Assembly: GCF_024054565.1 (NCBI RefSeq)
Contig: NZ_JAMXLR010000077.1
Location: 1-64,000, forward strand
Length of the DNA: 64,000 bases
Source: Aeoliella straminimaris
Lineage (GTDB): Bacteria > Planctomycetota > Planctomycetia > Pirellulales > Lacipirellulaceae
Direction: 5' to 3'
A program made the position numbers and the translations under genes. Under the pieces are notes generated by a model. The model searched no databases and was not told the DNA's origin. It was given only the letters and a program-made list of their open reading frames with translations. Positions 35,376 through 43,432 of the stretch are shown here, one piece after another (within the stretch, counting starts at the first letter, position 1; the number at the start of each line of letters is the position of its first letter).

Positions 35376-35507
35376 GGATTGGCTCGATAGGATCTGGCTT
35401 AAGGATGGACGCCTGGATGAATAGATGCCCTCTATTCTAGCGAGCAGGCCGCGGTGTGGTCAAAAAAACAGATCGGGTCTTTGTAGGAGGGGATTTCGGG
35501 TAGCCAA

Positions 35508-35542
35508 CAAAAAAACCGCCGAGGTTCGCCTCGGCGGTTTTC
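35508..35542. terminator. Strong terminator after the phosphorylase gene
   Basis: ACCGCCGAGG and CCTCGGCGGT pair perfectly around TTCG, flanked by seven A on one side and TTTT on the other. It terminates the minus-strand phosphorylase gene, 45 bp after its stop, and would work in both directions. UUCG-type loops are exceptionally stable. Confidence 0.92.
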
Positions 35543-35582
35543 ATGAAATCTTGATGTTGTTGGCACGATTGCCAATTGCCGG

Positions 35583-37778
35583 TTAAGGCATGTCGCTGCT
35601 CAGGCCGCCGGCGGCGGGGACGTAGCAGTGACGGACATAGTCGACCACCATGCGGTGCGAACTGAAGCGTTCGGCCAACGTGGCGATCGATTCGATCATC
35701 ATGTTGATCCACTTCGAAGGGAGGCCGTCGGCGTCGCGATCGTAGAACGTGGGGACCACCTCGTAGGCCAGCACGTTATACAGATTCTCGGCATCACGCT
35801 CGTCGGTGATGTTGTCGTCCACGTGCTGCGTGCCGTTGCCGATGGCGAAGCCGTTGCGGCCGTTGTAGGCCTCGGCCCACCAACCATCGAGAATCGAGCA
35901 GTTCAGGCCGCCGTTGAGGATGACCTTCATACCGCTGGTGCCGGAGGCTTCCAACGGACGGCGGGGGTTGTTAAGCCACACGTCGACGCCTTGCGTCAGG
36001 TGACGGCCCACGTTGATGTCGTAGTCTTCCACGAACACCACCCGACCAGCAAACCGCGGGTCGCGGCGCAGTTGGGCGATCTTCTTGATGAAGCTCTTGC
36101 CACCTTCGTCGGCCGGGTGAGCCTTGCCGCTGAAGATGAACTGCACCGGGCGTTCCGGGTCGTTGATCAGCTCGGCGATCTCGTCCAGCTTGCGGAGGAA
36201 CAGGTCGGCACGCTTGTACGTGGCGAACCGGCGAGCGAAGCCGATGGTCAGCGCGCTGGGGTCGAGTGCCGAACGCGCCGCTTCCACGGCGGTCTCGTCT
36301 TCGTTGCGGCGACGGCACTGCCGGCTGAGGCGGCGGCGGACAAACTCCAACAGCCGGCTCTTCAGGGCGTGGTGCGTTTCCCACAACTCGCCCGGCTCGA
36401 TGGTGTAGACCTTGTTCCAGACCTCGGGCTCCTCGAGCCGCAGACGCCAGCCCTGACCGAGGTGCCGTTCGAACAATTGCTGCATCGGTTGAGCGATCCA
36501 GCTCGGGATGTGCACGCCGTTGGTGATGTGCCCGATGGGGATTTCTTCTTCCACGCGCCACGGCCAGAGGTGCGCCCACATGCGGCGGGAGACATGCCCG
36601 TGCAGCGAGCTCACGGCGTTGGCCCTTCGCGACAGCTTGAGTCCGATGACCGTCATGCAGAACGTTTCGTGTTCGTTCTGGGGTTCGACGCGGCCCAAGC
36701 CCATGAGCTGCTCGTGCGAGATGCCCAAGTGGTCGCGGAGCGGGCCCAAGTGCTCTTCGACCAGCGCCGCGTCGAAGCGGTCGTGACCGGCGGGCACAGG
36801 CGTGTGCGTGGTGAACACGGTGTGCTGGGCCACATCGCGTAGCGCGTCGTCGAACGACAGGCCATCGCCTTCCATCCGCTCGCGGATCACTTCCAGCGGG
36901 GCGAACGCGCTGTGACCTTCATTCAGGTGGTAGCAGCCCGGCGTAATACCCAGGGCTCGCAAGGCTTTCACGCCACCGACGCCGAGCACCAGTTCCTGGC
37001 GGATACGCGTGCGACGGTCGCCGCCGTACAGGCGGGAGGTCAATTCGCGGTCCTGCGGGCTGTTGCCTTCGACATCGCAGTCCAGCAGGTACAGCTTGAC
37101 GCGGCCCACGTGCATCAACCAGACCTTGGCCAGCAGCGTGCCATCGCGGGTATCGATAGTCACCGAAATCGGCTTGCCATCGGGACCCGTGGCCGCTTCC
37201 ATCGGCAGGTTATCCACCTTCGTGTCGAGGTACTCTTCTTGCTGGTAACCTTCGCCATTGAGGTGCTGCTTGAAGTAGCCCTGGTCGTAGAACAAACCAA
37301 TGGCCACCAGCGGCACGCCCAGTCCGCTGGCACTCTTGATGTGGTCGCCCGACAGCACGCCGAGGCCGCCGGAGTAGATGGGGACCGATTCGTGAATGCC
37401 GAACTCGGCCGAAAAGTAGGCCACCGGCTTCGAGCCGAGCACACCGGCGTGAATACCGCCCCAAGTTTGGTGCACATCGGCCATGTAGTCCTTCAGCCGG
37501 CGATGGGCCTGGTTGATGCGGGTGTACATCACCATCTCGCCCGCCCGCTCGGCCACCAGTTCGGGGCTCATTTCGGCGAGCAGGGCGATGGGGTTGTGGT
37601 CGAGTTGCCGCCAGCGTACCGGATCGAGATCGCGGAACAGGCTGACGACCTCGGGATGCCAGCTCCACCATAGATTGCTGGCGAGGGATTGCAGCTTGTT
37701 ATACAAGGCTTGCGGGGTGATTTCGGTCCAGTTTACCCGCTCGATAGCGGCGACGGTTCCATCTTCTACCTGGCTCAT
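35583..37778 (-). CDS. glgP: Alpha-glucan (glycogen) phosphorylase
   Basis: The 731-residue enzyme releases glucose 1-phosphate from storage alpha-glucans in the cytoplasm. The N-terminus has the DUF3417-type segment LASNLWWSWHPEVVSLFRDL used by the short phosphorylase group. Then come PVAYFSAEFGIHESVPIYSG and GLGVLSGDHIKSASGLGVPL, TVFTTHTPVPAGHDRF, and the pyridoxal-phosphate lysine segment EASGTSGMKVILNGGLN with SILDGWWAEAYNG. Length fits the 700-850 residue bacterial alpha-glucan family phosphorylases, not the longer E. coli type. No other glycogen genes are adjacent. The start follows a weak AGGAAAAG. Confidence 0.95.
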   Translation of the reverse strand: MSQVEDGTVAAIERVNWTEITPQALYNKLQSLASNLWWSWHPEVVSLFRDLDPVRWRQLDHNPIALLAEMSPELVAERAGEMVMYTRINQAHRRLKDYMADVHQTWGGIHAGVLGSKPVAYFSAEFGIHESVPIYSGGLGVLSGDHIKSASGLGVPLVAIGLFYDQGYFKQHLNGEGYQQEEYLDTKVDNLPMEAATGPDGKPISVTIDTRDGTLLAKVWLMHVGRVKLYLLDCDVEGNSPQDRELTSRLYGGDRRTRIRQELVLGVGGVKALRALGITPGCYHLNEGHSAFAPLEVIRERMEGDGLSFDDALRDVAQHTVFTTHTPVPAGHDRFDAALVEEHLGPLRDHLGISHEQLMGLGRVEPQNEHETFCMTVIGLKLSRRANAVSSLHGHVSRRMWAHLWPWRVEEEIPIGHITNGVHIPSWIAQPMQQLFERHLGQGWRLRLEEPEVWNKVYTIEPGELWETHHALKSRLLEFVRRRLSRQCRRRNEDETAVEAARSALDPSALTIGFARRFATYKRADLFLRKLDEIAELINDPERPVQFIFSGKAHPADEGGKSFIKKIAQLRRDPRFAGRVVFVEDYDINVGRHLTQGVDVWLNNPRRPLEASGTSGMKVILNGGLNCSILDGWWAEAYNGRNGFAIGNGTQHVDDNITDERDAENLYNVLAYEVVPTFYDRDADGLPSKWINMMIESIATLAERFSSHRMVVDYVRHCYVPAAGGLSSDMP

Positions 37779-38189
37779 AACGTGACTCGTCTTTTCCTGA
37801 TAACGAACGAAGCCTGTACGGACACAACTTCTCTTACGGCAACCATAGCGCGGTCACCAATTGCGGCAATCGCGCGGCAGGATCGCTGAAATGCGGCGAT
37901 CACCACCGGGCTAGTGTCTCCGAAACGAGGGCGCACGACGACTAACAATCGCCGCATTATAGCGATTTGCAGATAGATTGCGACGCCTCTATGATGTCGT
38001 CGAAATCGCTGGCGGACTTTGGCGAATCCCCGCAGTACTTACCCAAATCTCGTAAAGTACGGCCCCCGGGTGGTCGTTGGTCGCCCGGCGGGCAGGGGGG
38101 CTCTGGCGTGCAGTTGGCCGGTAGCCGCTCGACCGCGAATCGATTTCGTTCCCTCGCGTGCGGCGAGGGTTCTCTGGTCCGTCACCGGT
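37779..38189. other. Intergenic stretch upstream of the phosphorylase gene
   Basis: The phosphorylase promoter and the 3' flank of the RNA-binding protein gene should be here. No gene or strong structure was recognised. Confidence 0.4.
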
Positions 38190-38486
38190 CTACCAGCGAC
38201 CTCCGCCGCTTCCACCACGGCGAGGGCCACCACCACCGCCAGCAGGTTTTGGACGCGCTTCATTCACGGTGAGCGTGCGACCATCAAGTTCTACGCCATT
38301 CATTCCGTCGATGGCTTGCTGGCCTTCTTCCTGGTTGGCCATGGTGACAAATGCGAAACCGCGAGGGCGACCTGTTTCGCGATCGTTGATGATGGCAACT
38401 TCTTCTACTTGGCCGAAGGCAGCGAACTGTTCCTCGAGCGAGGCTTGCGTGGTGTTGTAGGAAAGATTGCCGACGTAGATTTTCAT
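38190..38486 (-). CDS. RRM-domain RNA-binding protein
   Basis: The 98-residue protein starts at the ATG at 38486 (MKIYVGNLSYNTTQASLEEQ). It is essentially one RNA recognition motif with RNP2 IYVGNL and RNP1 RGFAFVTM, followed by a glycine/arginine-rich tail (GGGGGPRRGGSGGGRW). Single-RRM proteins of this size in cyanobacteria and planctomycetes resemble plant glycine-rich proteins and are often cold-induced. A role in RNA binding or chaperoning is expected. A longer frame upstream of the Met has no supporting features. Confidence 0.92.
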   Translation of the reverse strand: MKIYVGNLSYNTTQASLEEQFAAFGQVEEVAIINDRETGRPRGFAFVTMANQEEGQQAIDGMNGVELDGRTLTVNEARPKPAGGGGGPRRGGSGGGRW

Positions 38487-38794
38487 CTCGAGACTCCAAG
38501 ACGCGGACGTGCAGCAGCCACAACGACCCACGAGGCAGTCGGGCTGCCGCCGAAACAACGGACGTTCGCTAGCGCAACCGAACACCGTATCCAAGTCGCA
38601 CGCCTGAAAAGATCACCTCGAACACGTCGCCGGGCAGCGGGAGCGTATTCGTAAATTTACCAGATTTGTGGCAAACACCAGTAGAATAGTCTGCGATTTT
38701 GCAATATTTCCGGGCCCCCAATGCTGGGGGAAAGCGCAAGCGATAAGCACTCGTCAGCTACCAGCAATTCCACGAATGCCAGCATTCGCCATTG
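38487..38794. other. Intergenic stretch, probable RRM gene leader
   Basis: No gene is seen between the RRM gene start and the end of the next minus-strand gene. RRM genes of this type often have long regulated 5' leaders, but I could not identify a specific structure. Confidence 0.35.
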
Positions 38795-39268
38795 CTATGC
38801 TTGGTCGTCATCGGGTTCTTCATCTTCTTCATCTTCTTCGTCGATGCTCGTGAATTGCATCTGCTCTCCGTCCGACAATCCCACGGGCGTGCCGGTTGCC
38901 TGCAGCATGTAAGGCTTGCCGTCAGAGAAGTAAAGCAGCGTGGGATGCGCAAGCGACGTGAGATGGTAGTAACCCACCGGCCCGGTGCCATGCGACCACC
39001 GCGCCAGCCATTCCGACAACGCAATGAATGGCATGAAGAACTCGGCGGCCGTGGCCGTGCCGGTGATGGTCACATGCCGCTCGGACAGTGTCGTCTTGCC
39101 GGCGACCAGCGCGATCACTTCGGTGGGCGATGTTTCGAGTTGCTGCTCGTCGACCTCGGGCACTGCCTCCGGTGTTTGGCCTTCGACAAGCTGCGTGAAG
39201 AAGTCGACCACCGCCGCGGGGCAGTGGTCGGCCAGTGGGAAGCTGAGCGTGTATTGGTAGTGGGACAT
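38795..39268 (-). CDS. Uncharacterised protein with acidic tail
   Basis: The 157-residue protein from the ATG at 39268 (MSHYQYTLSFPLADHCPAAV) is soluble. A central beta-containing domain (RHVTITGTATAAEFFMPFIA, YYHLTSLAHPTLLYFSDGKP) is followed by a C-terminus that is a run of Glu and Asp (EEDEEDEEPDDD), encoded by a GAA/GAT-rich microsatellite-like stretch that may vary in length. It lies 54 bp downstream of the PH-domain gene in the same direction, likely co-transcribed. No family was recognised. Confidence 0.6.
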   Translation of the reverse strand: MSHYQYTLSFPLADHCPAAVVDFFTQLVEGQTPEAVPEVDEQQLETSPTEVIALVAGKTTLSERHVTITGTATAAEFFMPFIALSEWLARWSHGTGPVGYYHLTSLAHPTLLYFSDGKPYMLQATGTPVGLSDGEQMQFTSIDEEDEEDEEPDDDQA

Positions 39269-39322
39269 GACGACCAGTATGCGAACAGCGTGCTGAACAC
39301 GCAATTGGCAGGTCGCGGCTGG

Positions 39323-39772
39323 TCACGCTCGTTGACGCGCCGCGGTGTCTCGCACCACCAGCATTTCGTTGCGTACCCGCTCCGGGTCGACCAGTCCGTA
39401 CAGGATGGCTTCGGAAGTCTGCGCGCCCATGCCGGCGGTTTGTACATTCAGTTGCCACAGGCCGAAGTAGCGCAGCACCGGCCCTTGGGCCAACACGACG
39501 TCGGTCACCCGGTCCAGCGGGATGGCCTTGCGACGGAGGAACAGCACGCCTTGGTTTACCCGCAGTGTGGTGCCGTCGAGCCAGTAGTCCAGGGCGTCGG
39601 TTTGCAGACCGGTAAACCAGCGGCCAATGGTGAGGGCATAGACGATGGCCAGCACCAGAGTGATGCCGAGGGTGAATAACCCCATGACGGCCAGCATCAG
39701 CACCTGCGACCAGTAGAAATAGTCGCGGACTCGGTTGCGTTGGATATCGAAATGGAGCAGTTCGGCGTTCAT
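39323..39772 (-). CDS. Bacterial PH-domain membrane protein (bPH2/DUF304)
   Basis: The 149-residue protein from the ATG at 39772 has two adjacent hydrophobic helices (VLMLAVMGLFTLGITLVLAI) and then a bacterial PH domain: YWLDGTTLRVNQGVLFLRRK, AIPLDRVTDVVLAQGPV, LWQLNVQTAGMGAQTSEAIL. Proteins of this kind are small membrane proteins of uncertain function, often found near stress or transport genes. A GTG ten codons upstream is a possible alternative start. Confidence 0.82.
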   Translation of the reverse strand: MNAELLHFDIQRNRVRDYFYWSQVLMLAVMGLFTLGITLVLAIVYALTIGRWFTGLQTDALDYWLDGTTLRVNQGVLFLRRKAIPLDRVTDVVLAQGPVLRYFGLWQLNVQTAGMGAQTSEAILYGLVDPERVRNEMLVVRDTAARQRA

Positions 39773-39958
39773 TTTTGGGGTTTCTTGATGTCCGGCGATC
39801 ACCCAGGGCCGGTATACGGTCCATTATTGTAGTATCCCGCACCAGGCTGTATTTCGCCCGCCCGCAGAGAATCTTGCTGGCAAAACACCTCTTGGCCTGC
39901 GGACGTTGGCAACGTAGTTTAGGGCAGTCCCTCCGCAGAACTTCTTGAGAATCACCCC

Positions 39959-41545
39959 ATGTTTTCCGAATCCAACTGGAGCCGAAAGTCGATTGGCGAT
40001 GTCGACGTGGTGTACCACGACGGTCTCTATCACTTATTCCACCTGGTGCTGCCCAACCACGACTTCATCGCCCATGCGGTGAGCGACAACGCCGTGAACT
40101 GGCGGCGGGTGGACAATGCCATCTTCATCGGCGACCCCGGCAGTTGGGACGACCTGATGTTGTGGACTATGGCCATCTCGGCCGATCCCTACAAGCCGGG
40201 TAGCTGGCGGATGTTCTACACGGGTCTGAGCCGCTGCGATCAGGGCGTCAAACAACGGATCGGCCTGGCCGTGAGCGACGACCTGTATCGTTGGACCAAG
40301 GTGCCCAGTTGGTGGGAAGATCGCCGGGGCAAGAACGACCCCGAGCCGATCAAGCAGGCCATTCACAACCTGCAGCCGACGCAGTGCACCCGCATCAAGG
40401 CCACGCACGATGCGGATAGTGCCTATCCGCTGGAGCCCGATCTCGAGTACTACGAGGCATCGTACGACGACGACCGCAACTGGATCAGCTTTCGCGATCC
40501 CTTTTACTATCGCGAGAACGGCGAAGGCTACCTGATCATGGCCGCCCGCTCGAACCATGGGCCGCTGGTCCGGCGGGGCTGTGTCGGCGCGATGAAGGAA
40601 GTGGCGCCCAACAAGTTCGAGGTCCGCCCCCCGCTATACGAGCCGATGCACTACGACGATATCGAAGTGCCCAACCTGTTCAAGATGGACGACGAGTACT
40701 ATTTGATCGGCAGCATCCGCGAGGACGCCAAGATTCGCTACTGGCACACCAGCAAGATTGGCCAGCCGTGGCGCAACTATTCCGATAACGTGCTGTTGCC
40801 CACCGGAAACTACGCCGGGCGAATCTGTCACGACGACAAGGGCACGCTGCTGTGGAATTTCTACACCGCCAATCTGTACGATCGGCAGCATGGCAACCTG
40901 ATGCCGATGCCCAAGCGGCTGGTGCACACCTCCGAGGGGCAGCTCAAGGCGCGGGCGTACGAGGGGCTGCGAGAGCGGGAACTCGACACCATCAACACGC
41001 GGGCCATCATCACGCTGAAAGACGCCACTAGCGAGGACTACTGCGAGATCGAGGGCGACCATCTGCACCTCAGCAGCGAGGCCGGCTTCCAGGGCTACGT
41101 CTTCCGCCAGAAGGCCGAATGCTTCCGTCTGTCGGCCAAGCTGCGGATGGTCGGCGCCGGTAAGTGCGGGCTGTTGTACCGCATCAACCGCCAGAACCAC
41201 GACGGCTACTACCTGTCGCTCGACCTGCGAAAAGGTATCGCCCAACTCCGCGCCTGGGGTACCGGACCCAAGCGCTCGGGCGAGGACATGATGCGCTTCG
41301 CCGCGTTGCAGGGGGGCAACTACTTCGCCGAAGATCGCCACAACGTGAGTATCCAACTGGTCTGCTTCGGCAGCTATCACGAACTGTCGATCAACGATAA
41401 CGTGATCCTGTCGCTGGCCGACAGCCGTTATCATGAAGGAGCGTTTGGCTTCTACGTCGAAACGGCCGACCTGCACATCCACGACCTGAACGTCGTGCGA
41501 CTCGAGTCGCCCGAACAGACGGATCACCATTTGACCCGCGGGTAG
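39959..41545 (+). CDS. GH32/GH43-like five-bladed propeller glycoside hydrolase
   Basis: The 528-residue protein has no signal peptide. The N-terminal half resembles GH32/68 propellers: a nucleophile-like Asp in GDVDVVYHDGLYHLFHLV, an FRDP motif in WISFRDPFYYRENGEGYLIM, and an acid/base candidate Glu in DDIEVPNLFKMDDEYYLIGS. The C-terminal 200 residues are a lectin-like beta sandwich (LLYRINRQNHDGYYLSLDLR, IQLVCFGSYHELSINDNVIL), the two-domain plan of levanases and invertases. Substrate could be fructans or another furanoside. It is 42 bp upstream of fhcB in the same direction, although no functional link is known. Confidence 0.68.
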   Translation: MFSESNWSRKSIGDVDVVYHDGLYHLFHLVLPNHDFIAHAVSDNAVNWRRVDNAIFIGDPGSWDDLMLWTMAISADPYKPGSWRMFYTGLSRCDQGVKQRIGLAVSDDLYRWTKVPSWWEDRRGKNDPEPIKQAIHNLQPTQCTRIKATHDADSAYPLEPDLEYYEASYDDDRNWISFRDPFYYRENGEGYLIMAARSNHGPLVRRGCVGAMKEVAPNKFEVRPPLYEPMHYDDIEVPNLFKMDDEYYLIGSIREDAKIRYWHTSKIGQPWRNYSDNVLLPTGNYAGRICHDDKGTLLWNFYTANLYDRQHGNLMPMPKRLVHTSEGQLKARAYEGLRERELDTINTRAIITLKDATSEDYCEIEGDHLHLSSEAGFQGYVFRQKAECFRLSAKLRMVGAGKCGLLYRINRQNHDGYYLSLDLRKGIAQLRAWGTGPKRSGEDMMRFAALQGGNYFAEDRHNVSIQLVCFGSYHELSINDNVILSLADSRYHEGAFGFYVETADLHIHDLNVVRLESPEQTDHHLTRG

Positions 41546-41587
41546 GGGAATTGCCTCCTACACCTGCCCCTGAATCCTTAACTTCCC

Positions 41588-42823
41588 ATGCCTCCGGTCC
41601 TCACCACCTGCACCGCTTGCGGCTGTACTTGCGACGACATTCGCTTGTCGGTCGATGGCGAGGGCGCAGTCACCAAAGCGGACCACGCCTGCGAAATTGG
41701 CCAGCAGTGGTTCGCCCGCCCCCCGGCGACGGGGCCGGTGGCGATGATCGAAGGCCGTGAGGCCACGCTCGACGAGGCCCTCGCCCGCGCGGCGGAGATT
41801 CTTCAGGGGGCCCGATTGCCGCTGGTGACCGGTTTGCAGCAGGCGACTACCGAAGCCGTGCGTGCGGCCATGGCGCTGGCCGACCAGTTGGGCGCCTGCA
41901 TCGATTGGACCGCCAGCGATGCCGACGCCGCCTCGACGCTAGCCCTGCAGAACGCTGGCAGCGTGACGGCCTCGCTGGGCGAGGTGGCGCAGCGATCGGA
42001 CATGGTTCTGGTGTGGGGCATGGACCTCGCTACCACACACCCGCGGCATTTTGAGCGGTATTCGCTGGAGCCGACCAGCGCGTGGATCGACGGTCGCGAG
42101 GATCGCACGTTGATCGTGATCGATGGTAGTTCGACAGCCACGGCGAAGTTGGCCGATGAGTATGTTCAGCTCGACCCCAATCGCAGTTATGAAGCTCTTG
42201 TGGTCCTCCGCTCACTCTTAGCCGACATCACCCTGGATGCAGCGACAGTCAAACAGCAAACCGGAGTGGCAATCGACAAGTGGCAAGAGCTCGTTGAGAA
42301 AATGAAAGCGGCGAAATACGGCGCGATGATTCATGGTGGCGGTCTCGCCGCGAGTCGCGAGTGCTTGATCGCGCTCACCCAGTTAATGGCCGACCTCACC
42401 GCCCACACCCGCTGGGTCGCGATGCCCGCCGGCAGTGCCGGCAACAAAGCTGGTGCAGCGAGCGTGCTTACGTGGCAAACCGGTTACCCGCTGGGGGTGA
42501 ACCTGGCTGAGGGGTATCCCCAGTACGGCCCGGGCGAGTGGACCACCGCGGCAATGCTCGAGCGAGGCGAAGCAGATGCCGCGCTACTAATCGGATTCGA
42601 GGGCGACGGGCCGTCGATTCCCACCGTCGCCCTCGACTGGCAATCGACGAATGCCATGGCATCCGCCACGGTGGCGATCCGCACCGCCCGCCCTGGCGTG
42701 GAATGCGGCGGCACCACGCAGCGCGTGGACGGGGTGATGCTGCCGATCAGGGCGGCGCGGACGACCGACGCGCCGACGACGGAGGAAGCGTTGGAGAAGT
42801 TGAAGAGCCTGATCGAAGAGTAG
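41588..42823 (+). CDS. fhcB: Formylmethanofuran dehydrogenase subunit B-like protein
   Basis: The 411-residue protein is the bacterial homologue of archaeal FwdB/FmdB and belongs to the formyltransferase/hydrolase complex of tetrahydromethanopterin-linked C1 oxidation. The N-terminal cluster motif is kept (CTACGCTCDDIRL with a further Cys in HACEIG). ADQLGACIDWTASDADAAST corresponds to the archaeal region with the metal-binding Cys (SVCHGPS), which is lost here, as in methylotrophic bacteria. Also seen are MVLVWGMDLATTHPRHFERY and AMIHGGGLAASRECLIALT. It should therefore be structural. fhcA and fhcC are 14 and 20 kb away, an unusual separation. Confidence 0.88.
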   Translation: MPPVLTTCTACGCTCDDIRLSVDGEGAVTKADHACEIGQQWFARPPATGPVAMIEGREATLDEALARAAEILQGARLPLVTGLQQATTEAVRAAMALADQLGACIDWTASDADAASTLALQNAGSVTASLGEVAQRSDMVLVWGMDLATTHPRHFERYSLEPTSAWIDGREDRTLIVIDGSSTATAKLADEYVQLDPNRSYEALVVLRSLLADITLDAATVKQQTGVAIDKWQELVEKMKAAKYGAMIHGGGLAASRECLIALTQLMADLTAHTRWVAMPAGSAGNKAGAASVLTWQTGYPLGVNLAEGYPQYGPGEWTTAAMLERGEADAALLIGFEGDGPSIPTVALDWQSTNAMASATVAIRTARPGVECGGTTQRVDGVMLPIRAARTTDAPTTEEALEKLKSLIEE

Positions 42824-42871
42824 TAGGGCCGCCGCGGCCGTGAAGAAGTCGCCGGTAGGGCCGATGCGGCC
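42823..42871. repeat. Two copies of a short GC-rich motif after fhcB
   Basis: GTAGGGCCGCCGCGGCC at 42823-42839 and GTAGGGCCGATGCGGCC at 42855-42871 differ at two positions. Each is self-complementary at GGCCG..CGGCC. The first overlaps the fhcB stop. They could form a terminator-like structure or be small dispersed repeats. Confidence 0.5.
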
Positions 42872-42934
42872 AAAATACGGTTGGGAGCACATCCAACAGA
42901 TAGCCTGAAGGTCGAACTTCAACCCCATTCAACA

Positions 42935-43387
42935 ATGCAACAAATCTCCTCTCCATCGACGTTTATGGTGAAGTGGCTCCTGCCGGCTATCTATTTTGGG
43001 TTGGTGGCGCTGGTGCTGGTTTACTTTGTGAACCGTGTGACGGGGCATTGGACATCGGTGGCGGTTTTGCTCGCGCCAACTTTCTTTGGTGTGCTCGGTT
43101 ATTCGATCATGCGGAACTACAACTTTCGGCTGGTCGATGAAGTGTGGCTCGACGAGCACGAGATTGCCGTCTGCAACGGCAGCCAGGAGGATCGCTTTCC
43201 CCTGCACAACCTGGGCCATATCGAAGTAACCAGCCGGGGCAAAGGCCGCCACATCACGCTGTTTTTGAAAGAGCCCTCCGTGTTCGGCGACGAGATCATG
43301 TTCCTGCAATCGATCGACCGTTCGCCGCCGGTCGAAAAGCTGCTCGACGAAGCCTATCGTCAGAGCCAGCTGGAAGCGACGAAATAG
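42935..43387 (+). CDS. Two-helix membrane protein with PH-like soluble domain
   Basis: The 150-residue protein from the ATG at 42935 has two helices (LPAIYFGLVALVLVYFV and SVAVLLAPTFFGVLGYSIM). A beta-rich domain of about 85 residues follows (VDEVWLDEHEIAVCNGSQED, HIEVTSRGKGRHITLFLKEP), reminiscent of bacterial PH domains. No family name is certain. It is convergent with the large CPBP-TPR gene, 45 bp away. Function unknown; probably an inner-membrane protein. Confidence 0.65.
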   Translation: MQQISSPSTFMVKWLLPAIYFGLVALVLVYFVNRVTGHWTSVAVLLAPTFFGVLGYSIMRNYNFRLVDEVWLDEHEIAVCNGSQEDRFPLHNLGHIEVTSRGKGRHITLFLKEPSVFGDEIMFLQSIDRSPPVEKLLDEAYRQSQLEATK

Positions 43388-43432
43388 ACCTCGTCCCGCA
43401 GCGGCTTGCGACAGGCAGCAACGGGTATGCCA

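Noticed and set aside
35628..36842. 404-codon frame antisense to the phosphorylase gene
   Set aside because: The minus strand encodes all phosphorylase motifs; this frame has no recognisable domain.
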